Source: Enterococcus wangshanyuanii (GTDB lineage: Bacteria > Bacillota > Bacilli > Lactobacillales > Enterococcaceae). From it: 64,000 bases of DNA. The notes beneath the pieces were generated by a model. The model was not told where the DNA came from, searched no databases, and saw only the letters and a list, made by a program, of their open reading frames with translations. A program made the position numbers and the translations under genes. This document shows, one piece after another, positions 20,520 to 30,815 of this stretch; within the stretch, counting starts at the first letter, position 1; the number at the start of each line of letters is the position of its first letter. The stretch covers positions 620,001 through 684,000 of the forward strand of contig NZ_CP021874.1 of NCBI RefSeq assembly GCF_002197645.1, given 5' to 3'.

Positions 20520-21419
20520 CTAGGCACGAGGATGAAATGTTCGATAATTTTTTTGTAAGCTTTCTTTTGTTACATGGGCATAAATTTGAGTTGTCGATAG
20601 ATCAGAATGCCCTAAAAGTTCCTGAACTGTTCTCATATCAGCGCCATTATTCAGCAAATGAGTAGCAAAGGTATGCCGCAGCATATGAGGATGAATGTCT
20701 CCATTCAATGAACTTTTCTTGATCAATTGGTTCAATACATATTCGATCCCTGTTGATGTGATCTGATCTCCATGATGATTGACAAAAATGAATGCATGCT
20801 CTTTCCCGTGTTTTTCCATTAAAATTTTTCTACCATGTTCAAGATACTCTTTTAATGCATCTTGAGCGAATGAGCCAAAAGGGACATAACGATCTTTGTT
20901 TCCTTTCCCATGAATCAATAAAACATTGGCAGAAAAATCCACAGACTGAAGCGTTAGGTTAGCGCATTCACTCACACGGATCCCTGTTCCATATAAAATT
21001 TCAAGAAGTGCCTGATTTCTTAAGTCCAGTGGTTTTGTCCCTTTGACACTCTCAAAAAGTGCATCCATTTCTTTTTCATAAAAGAAGCGAGGCAGTCTTA
21101 GTTGCTTTTTTTTCATGTGAACATAAGAAAATGGATTCTCTTTGATTACTTCATTTTTAAGTAAAAATTGATAGAATGATCGTAAACTAGCAATTTTTCT
21201 ACTGATCGAATTACGACTATATTTTTTGTCATAAAGAAAACTCAGGTATGTACGTATATCTAAATGATCAACAGTTAAATAATCAGCATCGCCTGAATTT
21301 TTCAGGAATTCAAAAAAGTTTTGGATGTCTTCTTCGTAGGCAATCCGAGTTTTTTCAGAGTAACCACGTTCAACGATTAAATAAGTTAAAAACATCTCCG
21401 GCCAGCTTTTTTGCTGCAT
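20520..21419 (-). CDS. xerC: Tyrosine recombinase XerC
   Basis: Site-specific recombinase that resolves chromosome dimers at dif together with a partner. The 299-residue protein has an N-terminal SAM-like core-binding domain (about 5-90) and a catalytic domain with all six residues visible: Arg148 (GTGIRVSE), Lys172 (GKGNKDR), His245 and Arg248 (HPHMLRHTF), His271 (GHSDLSTTQ) and Tyr280. The first gene of the xerC-hslV-hslU-codY operon (codV-clpQ-clpY-codY in Bacillus). GGAGG precedes the ATG. It is a housekeeping Xer gene, not a phage integrase, judged by the context. Confidence 0.94.
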   Translation of the reverse strand: MQQKSWPEMFLTYLIVERGYSEKTRIAYEEDIQNFFEFLKNSGDADYLTVDHLDIRTYLSFLYDKKYSRNSISRKIASLRSFYQFLLKNEVIKENPFSYVHMKKKQLRLPRFFYEKEMDALFESVKGTKPLDLRNQALLEILYGTGIRVSECANLTLQSVDFSANVLLIHGKGNKDRYVPFGSFAQDALKEYLEHGRKILMEKHGKEHAFIFVNHHGDQITSTGIEYVLNQLIKKSSLNGDIHPHMLRHTFATHLLNNGADMRTVQELLGHSDLSTTQIYAHVTKESLQKNYRTFHPRA

Positions 21420-21596
21420 AATCTTCCCTCCATCAAATTACAAGGTAACTTTAGCATAACCATTTTGAAAAAACAAATGAATTGTCAGAATTTAATTAAT
21501 ATTTTCAAATTTAGTAACAATTTATTCATATTTGAAGAAAAATAACGCATGTTTTATAAGGGAAATCTAATCTGAGTTAAGGCGAAACACAAATAA

Positions 21597-21630
21597 AAAG
21601 CTAAGGTCAAGGATACTTAGATCCGAGCTA
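21597..21630 (-). terminator. Terminator of trmFO (minus-strand gene ending at 21647)
   Basis: The stem AAAGCTAAGGT (21597-21607) / ACCTTAGCTTT (21620-21630) is perfect over 11 bp, with an inner GGAT/ATCC extension and T-rich sequence after it on the minus strand. It lies downstream of the trmFO stop, ahead of the xerC operon. Confidence 0.8.
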
Positions 21631-21646
21631 CCTTAGCTTTCAGTTA

Positions 21647-22966
21647 TTAATCTACAAGATCAAATTTTTGTTGCGTCTCAGCCAATTTTGTTAATGCTCT
21701 ATTGGCGATAGCTTCATAACGTTCTTTTTTATCCCGAATGCGTTCAGGCATTTCAGGAAAAAGACCGAAGTTTGCATTCATTGGTTGGAAATGTTTGCCT
21801 TCTGCATGAGTAATATAATAAGCCATACTACCAAGTGTCGTTTCTCGTGGGAAAATAATTAGCTCTTCTCCTTTAGCTAATCGCGCTGCATTGATTCCTG
21901 CCAATAAACCGCTAGCTGCACTCTCAACATACCCTTCCACACCAGTCATTTGACCTGCGAAAAACAGGTTCTCTCTCTTTTGCGATTGATAAGTCGGTTT
22001 TAAGAGCTCTGGTGAATTCATAAAACTGTTTCGATGCATCACACCATATCGCACAAACTCAGCATTCTCCAACCCTGGAATCATTTGGAAAACACGCTTT
22101 TGTTCGCCCCATTTTAAATGGGTTTGAAATCCAACTAAATTGTATAAAGACGCCGCTGCATTGTCTTGGCGTAATTGGATCACTGCATATGGACGTTTTC
22201 CTGTCTTAGGATCTTCGAGTCCAACAGGTTTTAGTGGTCCGAAAAGCATTGTTTTGATTCCACGTTTAGCCATTACTTCGATCGGCATACACCCTTCAAA
22301 GAACTTTTCTTTTTCGAATGTTTTTAAAGGAACGACTTCAGCAGAAATCAAGGCTTCATAAAACGCAGTGAATTCTTCTTCTGTCATCGGACAGTTTAGA
22401 TAAGCTGCCTCTCCTTTATCATAACGTGATTTTAAGTAAACTTTGTCCATATCGATCGTTGCTTTGTCAACAATAGGAGCAGCTGCATCATAAAAATAGA
22501 ACCCATCCGAGCCATTGAATTCTTTGATTTGATCTGCTAAAGCTTCTGAGGTCAATGGACCTGTTGCGACAATGACGATTCCTTCTGGCAAAGCAGTGAT
22601 TTCTTCATTTTTTACAGTGATCAATGGATGATTTTTGATCCGATCGGTGATTTCTTGGGAGAAGGTGTCGCGATCGACTGCCAAAGCTCCTCCTGCGGGA
22701 ACTGCCGTTAAATCAGCGCTATTGATTATAATTGAGTCTAAACGGCGCATCTCTTCTTTTAAAACCCCTACTGCATTTGTTAAATTGTTTCCTCTTAATG
22801 AATTGGAGCAAACGAGCTCAGCAAATTTTTCGGTTTGATGAGCGGGTGTTTTTTTTACTGGACGCATTTCATATAGGGTAACTGGCACACCTGCCTGAGC
22901 AACTTGCCAAGCGGCTTCACTGCCAGCTAGACCGGCGCCAATAACTGTTACAGAAGTAGTAGTCAT
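21647..22966 (-). CDS. trmFO: Methylenetetrahydrofolate-tRNA-(uracil-54-C5)-methyltransferase
   Basis: FAD- and folate-dependent enzyme that forms ribothymidine at position 54 of the T-loop of tRNAs in Gram-positive bacteria. The 439-residue protein opens with the FAD-binding motif [18 protein letters not shown] and continues with family signatures [15 protein letters not shown] and [12 protein letters not shown]. The C-terminal FAD motif is [25 protein letters not shown] precedes the ATG. It lies between topA and the xerC operon, as in many Bacilli, and about 100 bases downstream of topA without a strong terminator, so shared transcripts are likely. Confidence 0.96.
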   Translation of the reverse strand: MTTTSVTVIGAGLAGSEAAWQVAQAGVPVTLYEMRPVKKTPAHQTEKFAELVCSNSLRGNNLTNAVGVLKEEMRRLDSIIINSADLTAVPAGGALAVDRDTFSQEITDRIKNHPLITVKNEEITALPEGIVIVATGPLTSEALADQIKEFNGSDGFYFYDAAAPIVDKATIDMDKVYLKSRYDKGEAAYLNCPMTEEEFTAFYEALISAEVVPLKTFEKEKFFEGCMPIEVMAKRGIKTMLFGPLKPVGLEDPKTGKRPYAVIQLRQDNAAASLYNLVGFQTHLKWGEQKRVFQMIPGLENAEFVRYGVMHRNSFMNSPELLKPTYQSQKRENLFFAGQMTGVEGYVESAASGLLAGINAARLAKGEELIIFPRETTLGSMAYYITHAEGKHFQPMNANFGLFPEMPERIRDKKERYEAIANRALTKLAETQQKFDLVD

Positions 22967-23063
22967 TTAGATCCTCTTTTCTTTTATATAGATACAGAAA
23001 CAATTGACTTAAAAAAAGGAATCGCTTCTGTATAATTGATTATTTTATTTGTAGTCATGATAG

Positions 23064-25142
23064 CTATTTTTGAACATTTTCTTCGTAATCACCATTGATA
23101 CAGACAACTTGTTTTCCGCCTTTGACTTTCTTTTCAACAAGATACTGACCACATTTTGGACATGGACGTCCAATTGGTTTATCCCAAGAAGTAAAGTCAC
23201 ATTCCGGATAACGGCTGCATCCATAGAACAAGCGGTTTTTCTTAGATTTACGTTCAATAACTTGCCCTTCATTACAAACAGGACATGTTACACCAATTTC
23301 TTTAACGATGGCTTTTGTATTTCGACATTCTGGGAAATTGCTGCAGGCATAAAATTTTCCATAGCGTCCTAGTTTGATGACCATTGGATGTCCGCAAAGA
23401 TCACAATCAAAACCAGCTGGTTCATCTTTGATTTGGATTTTTTCAATCTTCTCTTCTGCGTTGGTCAATTCTTTTTCAAATGGTTGATAGAAGCGATCGA
23501 CAACTTCCACCCATTTTTCCTGACCAACACCGATTTTATCCAAATCGCCTTCCATTGATGCAGTAAAATGGACATCAACGATTTGCGGGAAGAATTCCAC
23601 GATCAGAGAATTAACGATTTCACCAAGTTCTGTTGGCTCAAAACGTTTATTCGTTAATTTGACATAATAACGTCTCTGGATAGTTTCCAAAGTTGGTGCA
23701 TACGTTGATGGACGTCCCACTCCGTTTTCTTCCAACGCGCGAATCAATGTTGCTTCACTGAATCTTGCTGGAGGTTGCGTGAAATGTTGTTTTGGTTCAA
23801 TATCAACAGCGTTGACTTTATCCCCTTCAACTAAATCCGGAAGAATATTTTCTTTGTCTTCTTTTCCGTCATCTCGGCCTTCAACATAGACTTGCATGAA
23901 GCCTTTGGATTTAACTTTTGCACCGTTTGCAATGAAAATCACGCCGTTTTGCTCAAGTGTTACTTTCATTGTATCCAGCACTGCAGGTGTCATTTGGCTT
24001 GCGACAAAACGGGACCAAATCAATGTATATAATTTAAGTTGATCTTTATCCAAGTATTGTTTGATTTCATTTGGTGAACGCAATACGCTTGATGGCCGGA
24101 CAGCCTCATGGGCATCTTGCGCCCCTTGTGAATTTTTGGCTTTACGCCCGCCGTGCGCTGAAAATTCGCTGCCATAATTTTTTTCGATATATTCTGCAGC
24201 TTCTTCTTTCGCTGAATCGGCAATTCTGGTTGAGTCAGTACGCATATAAGTGATCAAACCGACTGTTCCCTGTTTACCTAAAGCGATACCTTCATATAGT
24301 TGTTGGGCAACCATCATTGTTTTTCTCGTTCTGAAATTCAATTTTCTAGCTGCTTCTTGTTGTAAACTACTCGTAGTAAAAGGTAACGCTGGATTACGTT
24401 TACGTTCTTTTTTCTCAACTTTTGTCACATCGTATTCTTTTCCTGTAATACGCGTTGTAACTTCTTTCACGGATTCCGCATTAGGTAATTTTTTCTTCTT
24501 ACCATCCACGCCCCAGAAGTTAGCTTTGAACTTCTTCTTCGCTTTTTGGAAGTTTCCGTCAATACTCCAGTATTCTTCTGGGATAAATTTACGGATATCA
24601 TTTTCACGGTCAATAATGATTTTCAACGCGACAGACTGAACACGTCCTGCACTTAAGCCCTTTTTGACTTTCCGCCATAAGATCGGGCTAAGGGAATATC
24701 CAACTAGGCGATCTAAGATTCTGCGGGCTTGCTGTGCGTCCACTAAATCTAAATCGATCGTCCGCGGCTCTTTGAATGCAGCTTTAACTGCTTCTTTCGT
24801 TATTTCGTTAAAAACAACTCGATTTTTATCTTTCAAATCAAGGCCAAGAAGGTAAGATAAATGCCAGGCAATTGCCTCTCCTTCTCGGTCCGGATCGGCT
24901 GCGAGATAGACTTTATCGGCTTTTTTAGCGGCAGCTTTTAAACTTTTGATTACATCACCCTTACCTCTGATCGAGATGTAGTGCGGTTCATAATTATTTT
25001 CAATATCAATACCCATTTTACTTTTTGGTAAATCACGGATATGTCCAACACTGGCAACTACCTTATAATTTTTTCCTAAATATTTTTCAATCGTTTTGGC
25101 TTTTGCTGGGGATTCTACAATAACTAGATATTTATACGCCAT
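23064..25142 (-). CDS. topA: DNA topoisomerase I
   Basis: Type IA topoisomerase that relaxes negative supercoils. The 692-residue protein has an N-terminal TOPRIM domain ([29 protein letters not shown]), the active-site Tyr299 in [11 protein letters not shown], and three C-terminal zinc ribbons starting near residues 578, 618 and 660. The first two each hold four cysteines (CDLCG...CSNFPEC; CPVC...CSRYPEC). The last one has only three visible cysteines (CPKCG ... C) and looks degenerate. A promoter with a TGA-extended -10 lies upstream. Confidence 0.96.
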   Translation of the reverse strand: MAYKYLVIVESPAKAKTIEKYLGKNYKVVASVGHIRDLPKSKMGIDIENNYEPHYISIRGKGDVIKSLKAAAKKADKVYLAADPDREGEAIAWHLSYLLGLDLKDKNRVVFNEITKEAVKAAFKEPRTIDLDLVDAQQARRILDRLVGYSLSPILWRKVKKGLSAGRVQSVALKIIIDRENDIRKFIPEEYWSIDGNFQKAKKKFKANFWGVDGKKKKLPNAESVKEVTTRITGKEYDVTKVEKKERKRNPALPFTTSSLQQEAARKLNFRTRKTMMVAQQLYEGIALGKQGTVGLITYMRTDSTRIADSAKEEAAEYIEKNYGSEFSAHGGRKAKNSQGAQDAHEAVRPSSVLRSPNEIKQYLDKDQLKLYTLIWSRFVASQMTPAVLDTMKVTLEQNGVIFIANGAKVKSKGFMQVYVEGRDDGKEDKENILPDLVEGDKVNAVDIEPKQHFTQPPARFSEATLIRALEENGVGRPSTYAPTLETIQRRYYVKLTNKRFEPTELGEIVNSLIVEFFPQIVDVHFTASMEGDLDKIGVGQEKWVEVVDRFYQPFEKELTNAEEKIEKIQIKDEPAGFDCDLCGHPMVIKLGRYGKFYACSNFPECRNTKAIVKEIGVTCPVCNEGQVIERKSKKNRLFYGCSRYPECDFTSWDKPIGRPCPKCGQYLVEKKVKGGKQVVCINGDYEENVQK

Positions 25143-25183
25143 TCAACGTGTGGCTCCTTTCGGTTTTTGTGTTTCTTCTATTA

Positions 25184-25211
25184 TATATATCAAAATGTAG
25201 AGAACTCACAA
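25184..25211 (-). promoter_or_regulatory. Promoter of topA
   Basis: On the minus strand TTGTGA (25206-25211), 16 bp, then TATATA (25184-25189) preceded by TGA as an extended -10. Confidence 0.45.
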
Positions 25212-25262
25212 ATCGTACTTCATCATATCTATTCATTACAGGTTTGTCAAGGATTGATAATG

Positions 25263-26144
25263 CTAAATTGAAAAATTTTGGATTTCTTCAAGGATATCTT
25301 TGGGGCAAATTGTACACTTTGCGCCTTCTTGAATCAACGTATGACAGCCATCAGATCGTAAATTCAGTGAATTTCCTGGAACGGCAAAAACTTCTCTTCC
25401 ATATTCTAATGCTGCTTGTGCAGTAATTAAGGAACCACTTTTTTTACCTGCTTCGATCACACATGTCCCTAAACTGATACCTGCGATGATTCGATTTCTC
25501 ATTGGAAAATGGTATTTTCTAGGCTTTGTTCCGTTAGGGTATTCGCTGATCACTAGCTGTTCTATCATCATTTTACGCTGAATATGAGCTGTTTCTTTGG
25601 GGTAGCAATAGTCTAGACCCGTTCCGATTACACCGATCGTATGACCAGAATGATGCATCGCTACTTGATGGCTTACACTGTCTATTCCCTTGGCTAATCC
25701 GCTGACGATCGTCAATTCATGTTCAATCATTTTAGGTATTAATTGCTTAACTACATTTATTCCATAAACAGAAGCAGATCTGGCACCAACAAAAGAGAGA
25801 CAAGGATTCTTTAAAAGGGCGATGTTCCCTTGATAAAATAATAAAACAGGACAGTTATAGATTTGCTTCAGATACATTGGATAATCATCATCTAAAATTG
25901 TAATAAATCTATGTTGCTCTTGAAAAGATTTTAGTCTCTGATCCTCTCTAGTCCAATACTCCCAAGAGTGTAAAAAAATCTTTTGATAAGTACGGATTTC
26001 AGCAATGTGAATAATCTCTTCTTTGGAGAAATCGGCTATATTATTATAATTCATTGAAAAATCTAACACTTTCAGCATTCCTAGATTGCCTATACCTTTA
26101 CATACCGAAAGTTTAAAAAATAGTGCACGTTGTTCTTCATTCAT
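25263..26144 (-). CDS. dprA: DNA-processing protein DprA
   Basis: Binds incoming single-stranded DNA and loads RecA during transformation. It is also present in many bacteria not known to be competent. The 293-residue protein has the DprA Rossmann core: SFVGARSASVYG, VSGLAKGIDSVSHQVA, GTGLDYCYPKE, and FPMRNRIIAG with the conserved RNR. It is followed by ITAQAALEYGREVFAVPG. There is no C-terminal winged helix, as in shorter Firmicute forms. An AGGAAGG precedes the ATG. It lies in the conserved rnhB-dprA-topA order. Confidence 0.94.
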   Translation of the reverse strand: MNEEQRALFFKLSVCKGIGNLGMLKVLDFSMNYNNIADFSKEEIIHIAEIRTYQKIFLHSWEYWTREDQRLKSFQEQHRFITILDDDYPMYLKQIYNCPVLLFYQGNIALLKNPCLSFVGARSASVYGINVVKQLIPKMIEHELTIVSGLAKGIDSVSHQVAMHHSGHTIGVIGTGLDYCYPKETAHIQRKMMIEQLVISEYPNGTKPRKYHFPMRNRIIAGISLGTCVIEAGKKSGSLITAQAALEYGREVFAVPGNSLNLRSDGCHTLIQEGAKCTICPKDILEEIQNFSI

Positions 26145-26211
26145 AAAAAAAACCTTCCTTTGTGAATACTTGTTATAGTAAGTATCCGCAAAAAAAGGCC
26201 ATTTCTATTTT

Positions 26212-26982
26212 TTAACAAAAATCTTTTATTGGAGCAAAGGTTTTTCTGTGAATTTTACAAATTCCCAGCTCCTTGATCCCTTGTAAATGCTCTTTAGTTC
26301 CATAGCCAGCATTTCTTTCAAAACCATAACCTGGATACATCTTCGCATAGTCCTCCATCAATCGATCACGAATGACCTTTGCTACAATACTTGCAGCTGC
26401 TATCGAAACAGAACGTGCATCCCCTTTTATGATGTTTTCCTGGGGAATCTTAACATCCAAGGTCATTGCATCTATCAACAAATAATCTGGGATGAAACAT
26501 AGGTCTTCTAAAGCAAGCCCCATTGCAAGTTTAGAGGCCTGATAAATATTGATTTCATCAATTTTATTATGATCCACCATCCCAATACCGATAGAAATAG
26601 CTTGATTTTGGATTTGATCATAAAGCTCGTCTCTTTTTTTAGCAGATAGCTTTTTAGAATCATTGACACCTAGTAACTGAAATCTTTCTGGTAAAATCAC
26701 TGCTGCTGCAACGACTGGCCCTGCTAAAGGTCCTCGACCAACTTCATCGATACCTGCAATCAAACGATGTCCCTGTGTGCGGGCATTTTTCTCAAACTGT
26801 TGCATTTCATCTAAAAGCGCTACGTCTTTTTCATATCGTTGAATTTTGCGTTCCCATTGTTTGAGAGCCTGTTGTACTCCGCTGCGCTCATCTTGTTGCC
26901 ATTGTTTGATTCGTTCGTCATCTCTCGTATTAATTTCAGCCAAAGTTGCCTTTATTTGTTGAATTGATTCAGCTTTCATCAT
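26212..26982 (-). CDS. rnhB: Ribonuclease HII
   Basis: Removes ribonucleotides embedded in DNA and RNA primers. The 256-residue protein has an N-terminal helical extension (about 1-70) and the catalytic core with Asp79-Glu80 in GIDEVGRGPLAGPVVAAAV, LLIDAMTLD near residue 170, and GDARSVSIAAASIVAKVIRD. TAGGAGC precedes the ATG pair. The start overlaps the end of rbgA by 14 bases, so the two genes are translationally linked. Confidence 0.95.
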   Translation of the reverse strand: MMKAESIQQIKATLAEINTRDDERIKQWQQDERSGVQQALKQWERKIQRYEKDVALLDEMQQFEKNARTQGHRLIAGIDEVGRGPLAGPVVAAAVILPERFQLLGVNDSKKLSAKKRDELYDQIQNQAISIGIGMVDHNKIDEINIYQASKLAMGLALEDLCFIPDYLLIDAMTLDVKIPQENIIKGDARSVSIAAASIVAKVIRDRLMEDYAKMYPGYGFERNAGYGTKEHLQGIKELGICKIHRKTFAPIKDFC

Positions 26983-27832
26983 CTATAGCTCCTAATTCTT
27001 CCCAACGATCTAATGTATAAGGTCCCAATTTACTGCTGCGGATCTCCTGGATGATCATTTCACTTGCTCGATCATAATCATCACGGTAGCCACGTTTTTG
27101 ACTGATCAACATCAAAAGCTCGGCAGGTGGTAAAAATGTTTCTTCTTCATTCAGATGATACCGTTCGACCAAACGCTCAGGATAGAAACGAGAAAAAAAT
27201 GACAATCCATAGATAGCTAAATCATCTAAATGAAGAAGCTGATCTTTGATTGCTCCCGTCAATGCCAACTTTTTCCCAATTTCCTGATCTTCAAATTTGG
27301 GCCACAAAATACCTGGCGTGTCTAAAAGTTCTAACTCCGTTCCTGAGCGTAGCCATTGTTGTCCTTTGGTAACACCAGGTTTATTACCTGTTTGCGCTAT
27401 TTTTTTCCCTACTAATCGATTCATAAGTGTTGACTTTCCAACATTTGGGATTCCAATACACATCGCACGAATCGCACGAGGTTTCAATCCTTTTGACCGT
27501 TCACGTTCGATTTTTTCCTTCAAAGCCTTTTTGGCTTCTGGAACAATTTTATTGACTCCTTTATTCTGCTGAGCATTGATAATCAGAGTATGATAACCTT
27601 TTTCTTGAAAATAATGTTGCCATTTTTGATTCTGTTCTTTATCTGCCAGATCTCCCTTATTCAATAAGATCAATCGAGGCTTTTGCTGAACGATTTGATC
27701 CATCATTGGATTGCGGGAAGAAAGCGGCAATCGTGCATCAATTAGTTCGAATACGATATCTACGTATTTTATTTTTTCAGATACTTCTCTTCTGGCTTTT
27801 GCCATATGTCCTGGAAACCACTGTATTGTCAT
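26969..27832 (-). CDS. rbgA: Ribosome biogenesis GTPase A
   Basis: Circularly permuted GTPase (YlqF in Bacillus) needed for late assembly of the 50S subunit. GTPase motifs occur in permuted order: G4 NKGD near residue 58, then G1 GIPNVGKSTLMNRL near 125, then G3 DTPGILWP near 170. The N-terminal signature IQWFPGHMAKA is typical. Length is 287 aa. It sits between lepB and rnhB, with an 8-bp gap on one side and an overlap on the other, clearly one operon. Confidence 0.96.
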   Translation of the reverse strand: MTIQWFPGHMAKARREVSEKIKYVDIVFELIDARLPLSSRNPMMDQIVQQKPRLILLNKGDLADKEQNQKWQHYFQEKGYHTLIINAQQNKGVNKIVPEAKKALKEKIERERSKGLKPRAIRAMCIGIPNVGKSTLMNRLVGKKIAQTGNKPGVTKGQQWLRSGTELELLDTPGILWPKFEDQEIGKKLALTGAIKDQLLHLDDLAIYGLSFFSRFYPERLVERYHLNEEETFLPPAELLMLISQKRGYRDDYDRASEMIIQEIRSSKLGPYTLDRWEELGAIDDES

Positions 27833-27840
27833 TTTATCAC

Positions 27841-28395
27841 CTATCTTGGTATAAATTTCATATGTGAAAATGGGTAGTACACAAACTGAGCTTTGCCTAA
27901 AATATATTTACTTTCCACTGCTCCGAAAGAACGGCTATCTTTGGACATCCGGCGGTTATCACCTAGCACAAAGTAATGATCTTCTGGAAGAACCTTTTCT
28001 GTAATTAAATCACTTAAATCAAAATTAGTCGTATAAGGAACTGTTTCATGATCTTTTTTCAAATTTTTCTCTAAAAAAGGTTCTTCTACAGGCTTTTCAT
28101 TCACATAAAGTTGATCATTCTCATAACGAATTGCGTCACCAGGCAATCCAATGATCCGCTTAATATAAATCGATCCGTTCGGTAATTTGAAAACAACTAC
28201 ATCAAACCGCTTGATAGATGTAAATTTTTCCATTACGATCATATCGCCCTGATTTAGTGTTTTTGCCATGGAACTTCCATCGACCGGAACAGGAATCAAA
28301 AAAAAGCCTCTTAAAATAAATACTAAGACAACAGAAGGAATGAGTAATTTCATGAAAGAAATAAAATAACCGACATAATTTTTCTTTTGAACCAT
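27841..28395 (-). CDS. lepB: Type I signal peptidase
   Basis: Membrane-anchored serine protease that removes signal peptides from exported proteins. The 184-residue protein has one N-terminal transmembrane helix (about residues 10-34), the nucleophile Ser42 in DGSSMAKTL, general base Lys79 in SIYIKRIIGLPGD, and the box E pattern GDNRRMSKDSR. I placed the start at the ATG at 28395 (MVQKKNYVG) because AAAGGA lies eight bases upstream. An in-frame ATG at 28404 abuts that site, and the longest reading start at 28437 has no site. First gene of lepB-rbgA-rnhB. Confidence 0.93.
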   Translation of the reverse strand: MVQKKNYVGYFISFMKLLIPSVVLVFILRGFFLIPVPVDGSSMAKTLNQGDMIVMEKFTSIKRFDVVVFKLPNGSIYIKRIIGLPGDAIRYENDQLYVNEKPVEEPFLEKNLKKDHETVPYTTNFDLSDLITEKVLPEDHYFVLGDNRRMSKDSRSFGAVESKYILGKAQFVYYPFSHMKFIPR

Positions 28396-28494
28396 TTTTC
28401 CCATCCTTTCGTCTATCTTATTATAAAGGAAGAACATTAGAAAAAGCGACTATTTTTATTGAAAAAAATGAATCCTTTTGTAAAATAGAGAAAA

Positions 28495-28543
28495 GGTGTG
28501 AAAACGGTAGAATATCGTTTGATAGCTCTGCCAAATTCACACC
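28495..28543 (-). terminator. Terminator of the S41 protease gene
   Basis: Minus-strand stem GGTGTGAA/TTCACACC (28536-28543 with 28495-28502) with an inner GGCAGA/TCTACC stem, followed by TTTTCT. Confidence 0.75.
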
Positions 28544-28550
28544 ATCGCTT

Positions 28551-29996
28551 TTATTCTTTGTTCGTTTCTTTTTGTAATTCTTTGATCCCTAAATCATATG
28601 CTCGATCATTTTCAACAATTTTTTTCCCTACTTCTTTTTCGATACAATCAGCAGTTTCATTATCTACTTCACCAGTAGCGGGAAGCTCATTCTCAGTTTG
28701 AATCGCAGCAACAGCATTTTTCGTCTCTTCAGAAAAATCACTGCTTTCAGCATTTACTTCATATCCTAAAGCCTTTAATAAAGCATTGAGGTTTTTGACA
28801 ACTGAAGAAGAGTCGCCTATTTTCAATGTTTTGTCTCTAGAAATCGGAGCGAGATAGGCATAATCAGGGTAATCTGCTTTGATCGATGGCTCTAGTCCTT
28901 TTTCATGAATCCATTTGCCTTTTGGTGTTAGCCATTTCATCACAGTCAATTTGATCTCACTTTTGTCATTCAAATTTTTCACGGTTTGGACCGTTCCTTT
29001 GCCGAAGGTTTTCATTCCGATGATTTTTTTGTTTCCAGATTCTTTTAGAGCTGCTGCGAAAATTTCAGAAGCGCTCGCACTGCCTTCGTCCACTAAAACA
29101 ACCGTCGGCTCTTTTACTTTAAAGCCGTTGTCTAATTCAGAAGATGCTTTATCCTCGCTTGTATTTCCCTGTTTATCTTCAAATTTCACAATGGTTTGAC
29201 CGTCTTCTAAAAACATACTGGCCATTTGCTCCACCTGATCCAACAAGCCCCCGGGATTTTGACGTAAATCGATCATGAAGGATGTTGCCCCATCTTTTCT
29301 TAATGAGATGATCGTATCTTTCAATTCTTGGTACGTATTTTCTCCAAAAGAAGAAATTTTAATGCTGCCGATTGTTGGATTTTTTTTATCGATTTCTCCT
29401 TTAACCGTTTCGATCGGGATCGTATCTCGTTTTAATTTTAGCTCAAAGGTTTCTGAACCACGAGAGATTGTTAAACGAACCTCTGTCCCTTTTTTTCCTC
29501 GTATTTTACTCACAACTTCAGTAAGTGTTTTCCCTTGGGTTTCCTCATCATCTACTTTGATGATCTGATCGTTTGCTTTGATACCAGCTTTTGCTGCTGG
29601 AGATCCGTCGATTGGCGCTTGAGCCACCGTAGGTAAATCATCTGTCATTGTCATCGTTGCACCAATTCCTTCAAAACTTCCGGAAAGACTTTGGTCCAGT
29701 TCATCTGCCTCTGGTTCATTTAAATAACTGGAATAGGGATCATCTAAAGCTTCTGTCATTCCCTTTAGTGCACCGTCTACTAATTTTTCTTCATCGACTT
29801 TTCCGACGTAATTAGCGACAATTTCGTTGTAAAGGGCATCAACTTTTTTTAGCTCATTGCTTTGCATTGGTCGATCAGCAAGTTGCTTTTTATATTGATA
29901 ATCAAAATAGATATAACTACCACTTCCAACAAGAAACGCGACACATAAAATTGAAATTATGTACTGATAATAGGGCACTTGTCGTTTTTCTTTCAT
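28551..29996 (-). CDS. PDZ-domain S41 family peptidase (carboxy-terminal processing protease)
   Basis: Membrane-anchored serine protease of the CtpA/CtpB family, acting outside the cell. The 481-residue protein has an N-terminal transmembrane anchor (about 10-32), a PDZ domain (about 100-190), an S41 catalytic domain with the Ser308/Lys333 dyad (EGSASASEIF and GMKTFGKGTVQ), and a C-terminal peptidoglycan-binding repeat (about 388-455, LKIGDSSSVVKNLNALLKAL). That last part suggests action near the cell wall. The ATG at 29996 follows AGGAGGAGAG. The longer frame start at 30047 has no supporting site. Substrates are unknown. Confidence 0.9.
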   Translation of the reverse strand: MKEKRQVPYYQYIISILCVAFLVGSGSYIYFDYQYKKQLADRPMQSNELKKVDALYNEIVANYVGKVDEEKLVDGALKGMTEALDDPYSSYLNEPEADELDQSLSGSFEGIGATMTMTDDLPTVAQAPIDGSPAAKAGIKANDQIIKVDDEETQGKTLTEVVSKIRGKKGTEVRLTISRGSETFELKLKRDTIPIETVKGEIDKKNPTIGSIKISSFGENTYQELKDTIISLRKDGATSFMIDLRQNPGGLLDQVEQMASMFLEDGQTIVKFEDKQGNTSEDKASSELDNGFKVKEPTVVLVDEGSASASEIFAAALKESGNKKIIGMKTFGKGTVQTVKNLNDKSEIKLTVMKWLTPKGKWIHEKGLEPSIKADYPDYAYLAPISRDKTLKIGDSSSVVKNLNALLKALGYEVNAESSDFSEETKNAVAAIQTENELPATGEVDNETADCIEKEVGKKIVENDRAYDLGIKELQKETNKE

Positions 29997-30080
29997 AGCG
30001 TTCTCTCCTCCTGCTAATTTATCACTGCATGCATTCCAGTTTAACACGAAAAAAAAGCAAGGAAAAGGTTTCCCCGCTTT

Positions 30081-30299
30081 TTATTTGTTGTTTTCTAAGT
30101 ATTTTTCCCACAACTCGTCAAAAATGAACATGTTGCTTACGTAGTCAACATTCATTTCTAAATAGCTGGATATTTCATGATAATCCTCTGATTGCTTCGG
30201 AAATTGAATATCTTTTGCAGCATCATTGGCAAACTGACTTTCTGCAGTTTTTTTAGGTGCTCTTAAAGTCATTAAATAATGGTAGAAACTTCTTCTCAT
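30081..30299 (-). CDS. YozE-like (UPF0346) small protein
   Basis: A 72-residue protein of the YozE_SAM_like family, a small helical fold without assigned function. The family pattern is visible in SFYHYLMTLRAPK at the N-terminus and DYHEISSYLEMNVDYVSNMFIFDELW toward the C-terminus (given here only as the span 38-64). It starts four bases after the msrA stop and is surely in the same transcript. Size and position match homologues next to msrA in related bacteria. Confidence 0.82.
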   Translation of the reverse strand: MRRSFYHYLMTLRAPKKTAESQFANDAAKDIQFPKQSEDYHEISSYLEMNVDYVSNMFIFDELWEKYLENNK

Positions 30300-30303
30300 A
30301 GAC

Positions 30304-30813
30304 TCACCAATTTTCTTTTATAAAATTTGCTCGATTTGCATGAGCATCGTCATAGCGTTCAGGATTCTTTTGATAAAAATCTTGATGATAGTCTTCTGCA
30401 GGATAAAAAGTGACAGCCGGCTCGATTTTTGTAACTATAGGATCATCAAAGCGTCCGCTTTCCGCTAATGCTTTTCGACTTTGCATCGCAATCTCTTTTT
30501 GCTCATTTGTAGTGTAAAAAATCACTGGACGATAATTGTCTCCACGGTCTTCAAATTGACCAAGAGCATCAGTAGGATCTGTTTGCTGCCAATAGATCTC
30601 TACTAATCGTTCATAGGACATGATTTCAGGATCAAACTCGATCTCGACTGCTTCCGTATGTCCAGTGGTATGACTTAAAACTTGCTCATAAGTGGGATTA
30701 GGTACATGACCACCTGTGTATCCAGATGTAACTGAAAGAATGCCAGGTTGGGTATCGAATGGCTGGATCATACACCAAAAACAACCCCCAGCAAATATTG
30801 CTTTTTCACTCAT
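30304..30813 (-). CDS. msrA: Peptide methionine sulfoxide reductase A
   Basis: Repairs S-epimers of oxidised methionine in proteins using thioredoxin. The 169-residue protein has the catalytic Cys11 and Cys14 in AGGCFWCM, followed by [16 protein letters not shown] and the C-terminal [17 protein letters not shown] precedes the ATG. No msrB partner is adjacent. It lies between ypmS and yozE in a compact minus-strand operon. Confidence 0.96.
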   Translation of the reverse strand: MSEKAIFAGGCFWCMIQPFDTQPGILSVTSGYTGGHVPNPTYEQVLSHTTGHTEAVEIEFDPEIMSYERLVEIYWQQTDPTDALGQFEDRGDNYRPVIFYTTNEQKEIAMQSRKALAESGRFDDPIVTKIEPAVTFYPAEDYHQDFYQKNPERYDDAHANRANFIKENW

Positions 30814-30815
30814 AA

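Noticed and set aside
20520..21419. Phage integrase marking a mobile element
   Set aside because: All context (hslV-hslU-codY downstream, conserved Xer length and residues) shows a housekeeping XerC. No attachment repeats or phage genes are near.
24250..24639. 129-residue plus-strand ORF
   Set aside because: Antisense to topA. Phe/Leu-rich shadow translation without any signal for expression.
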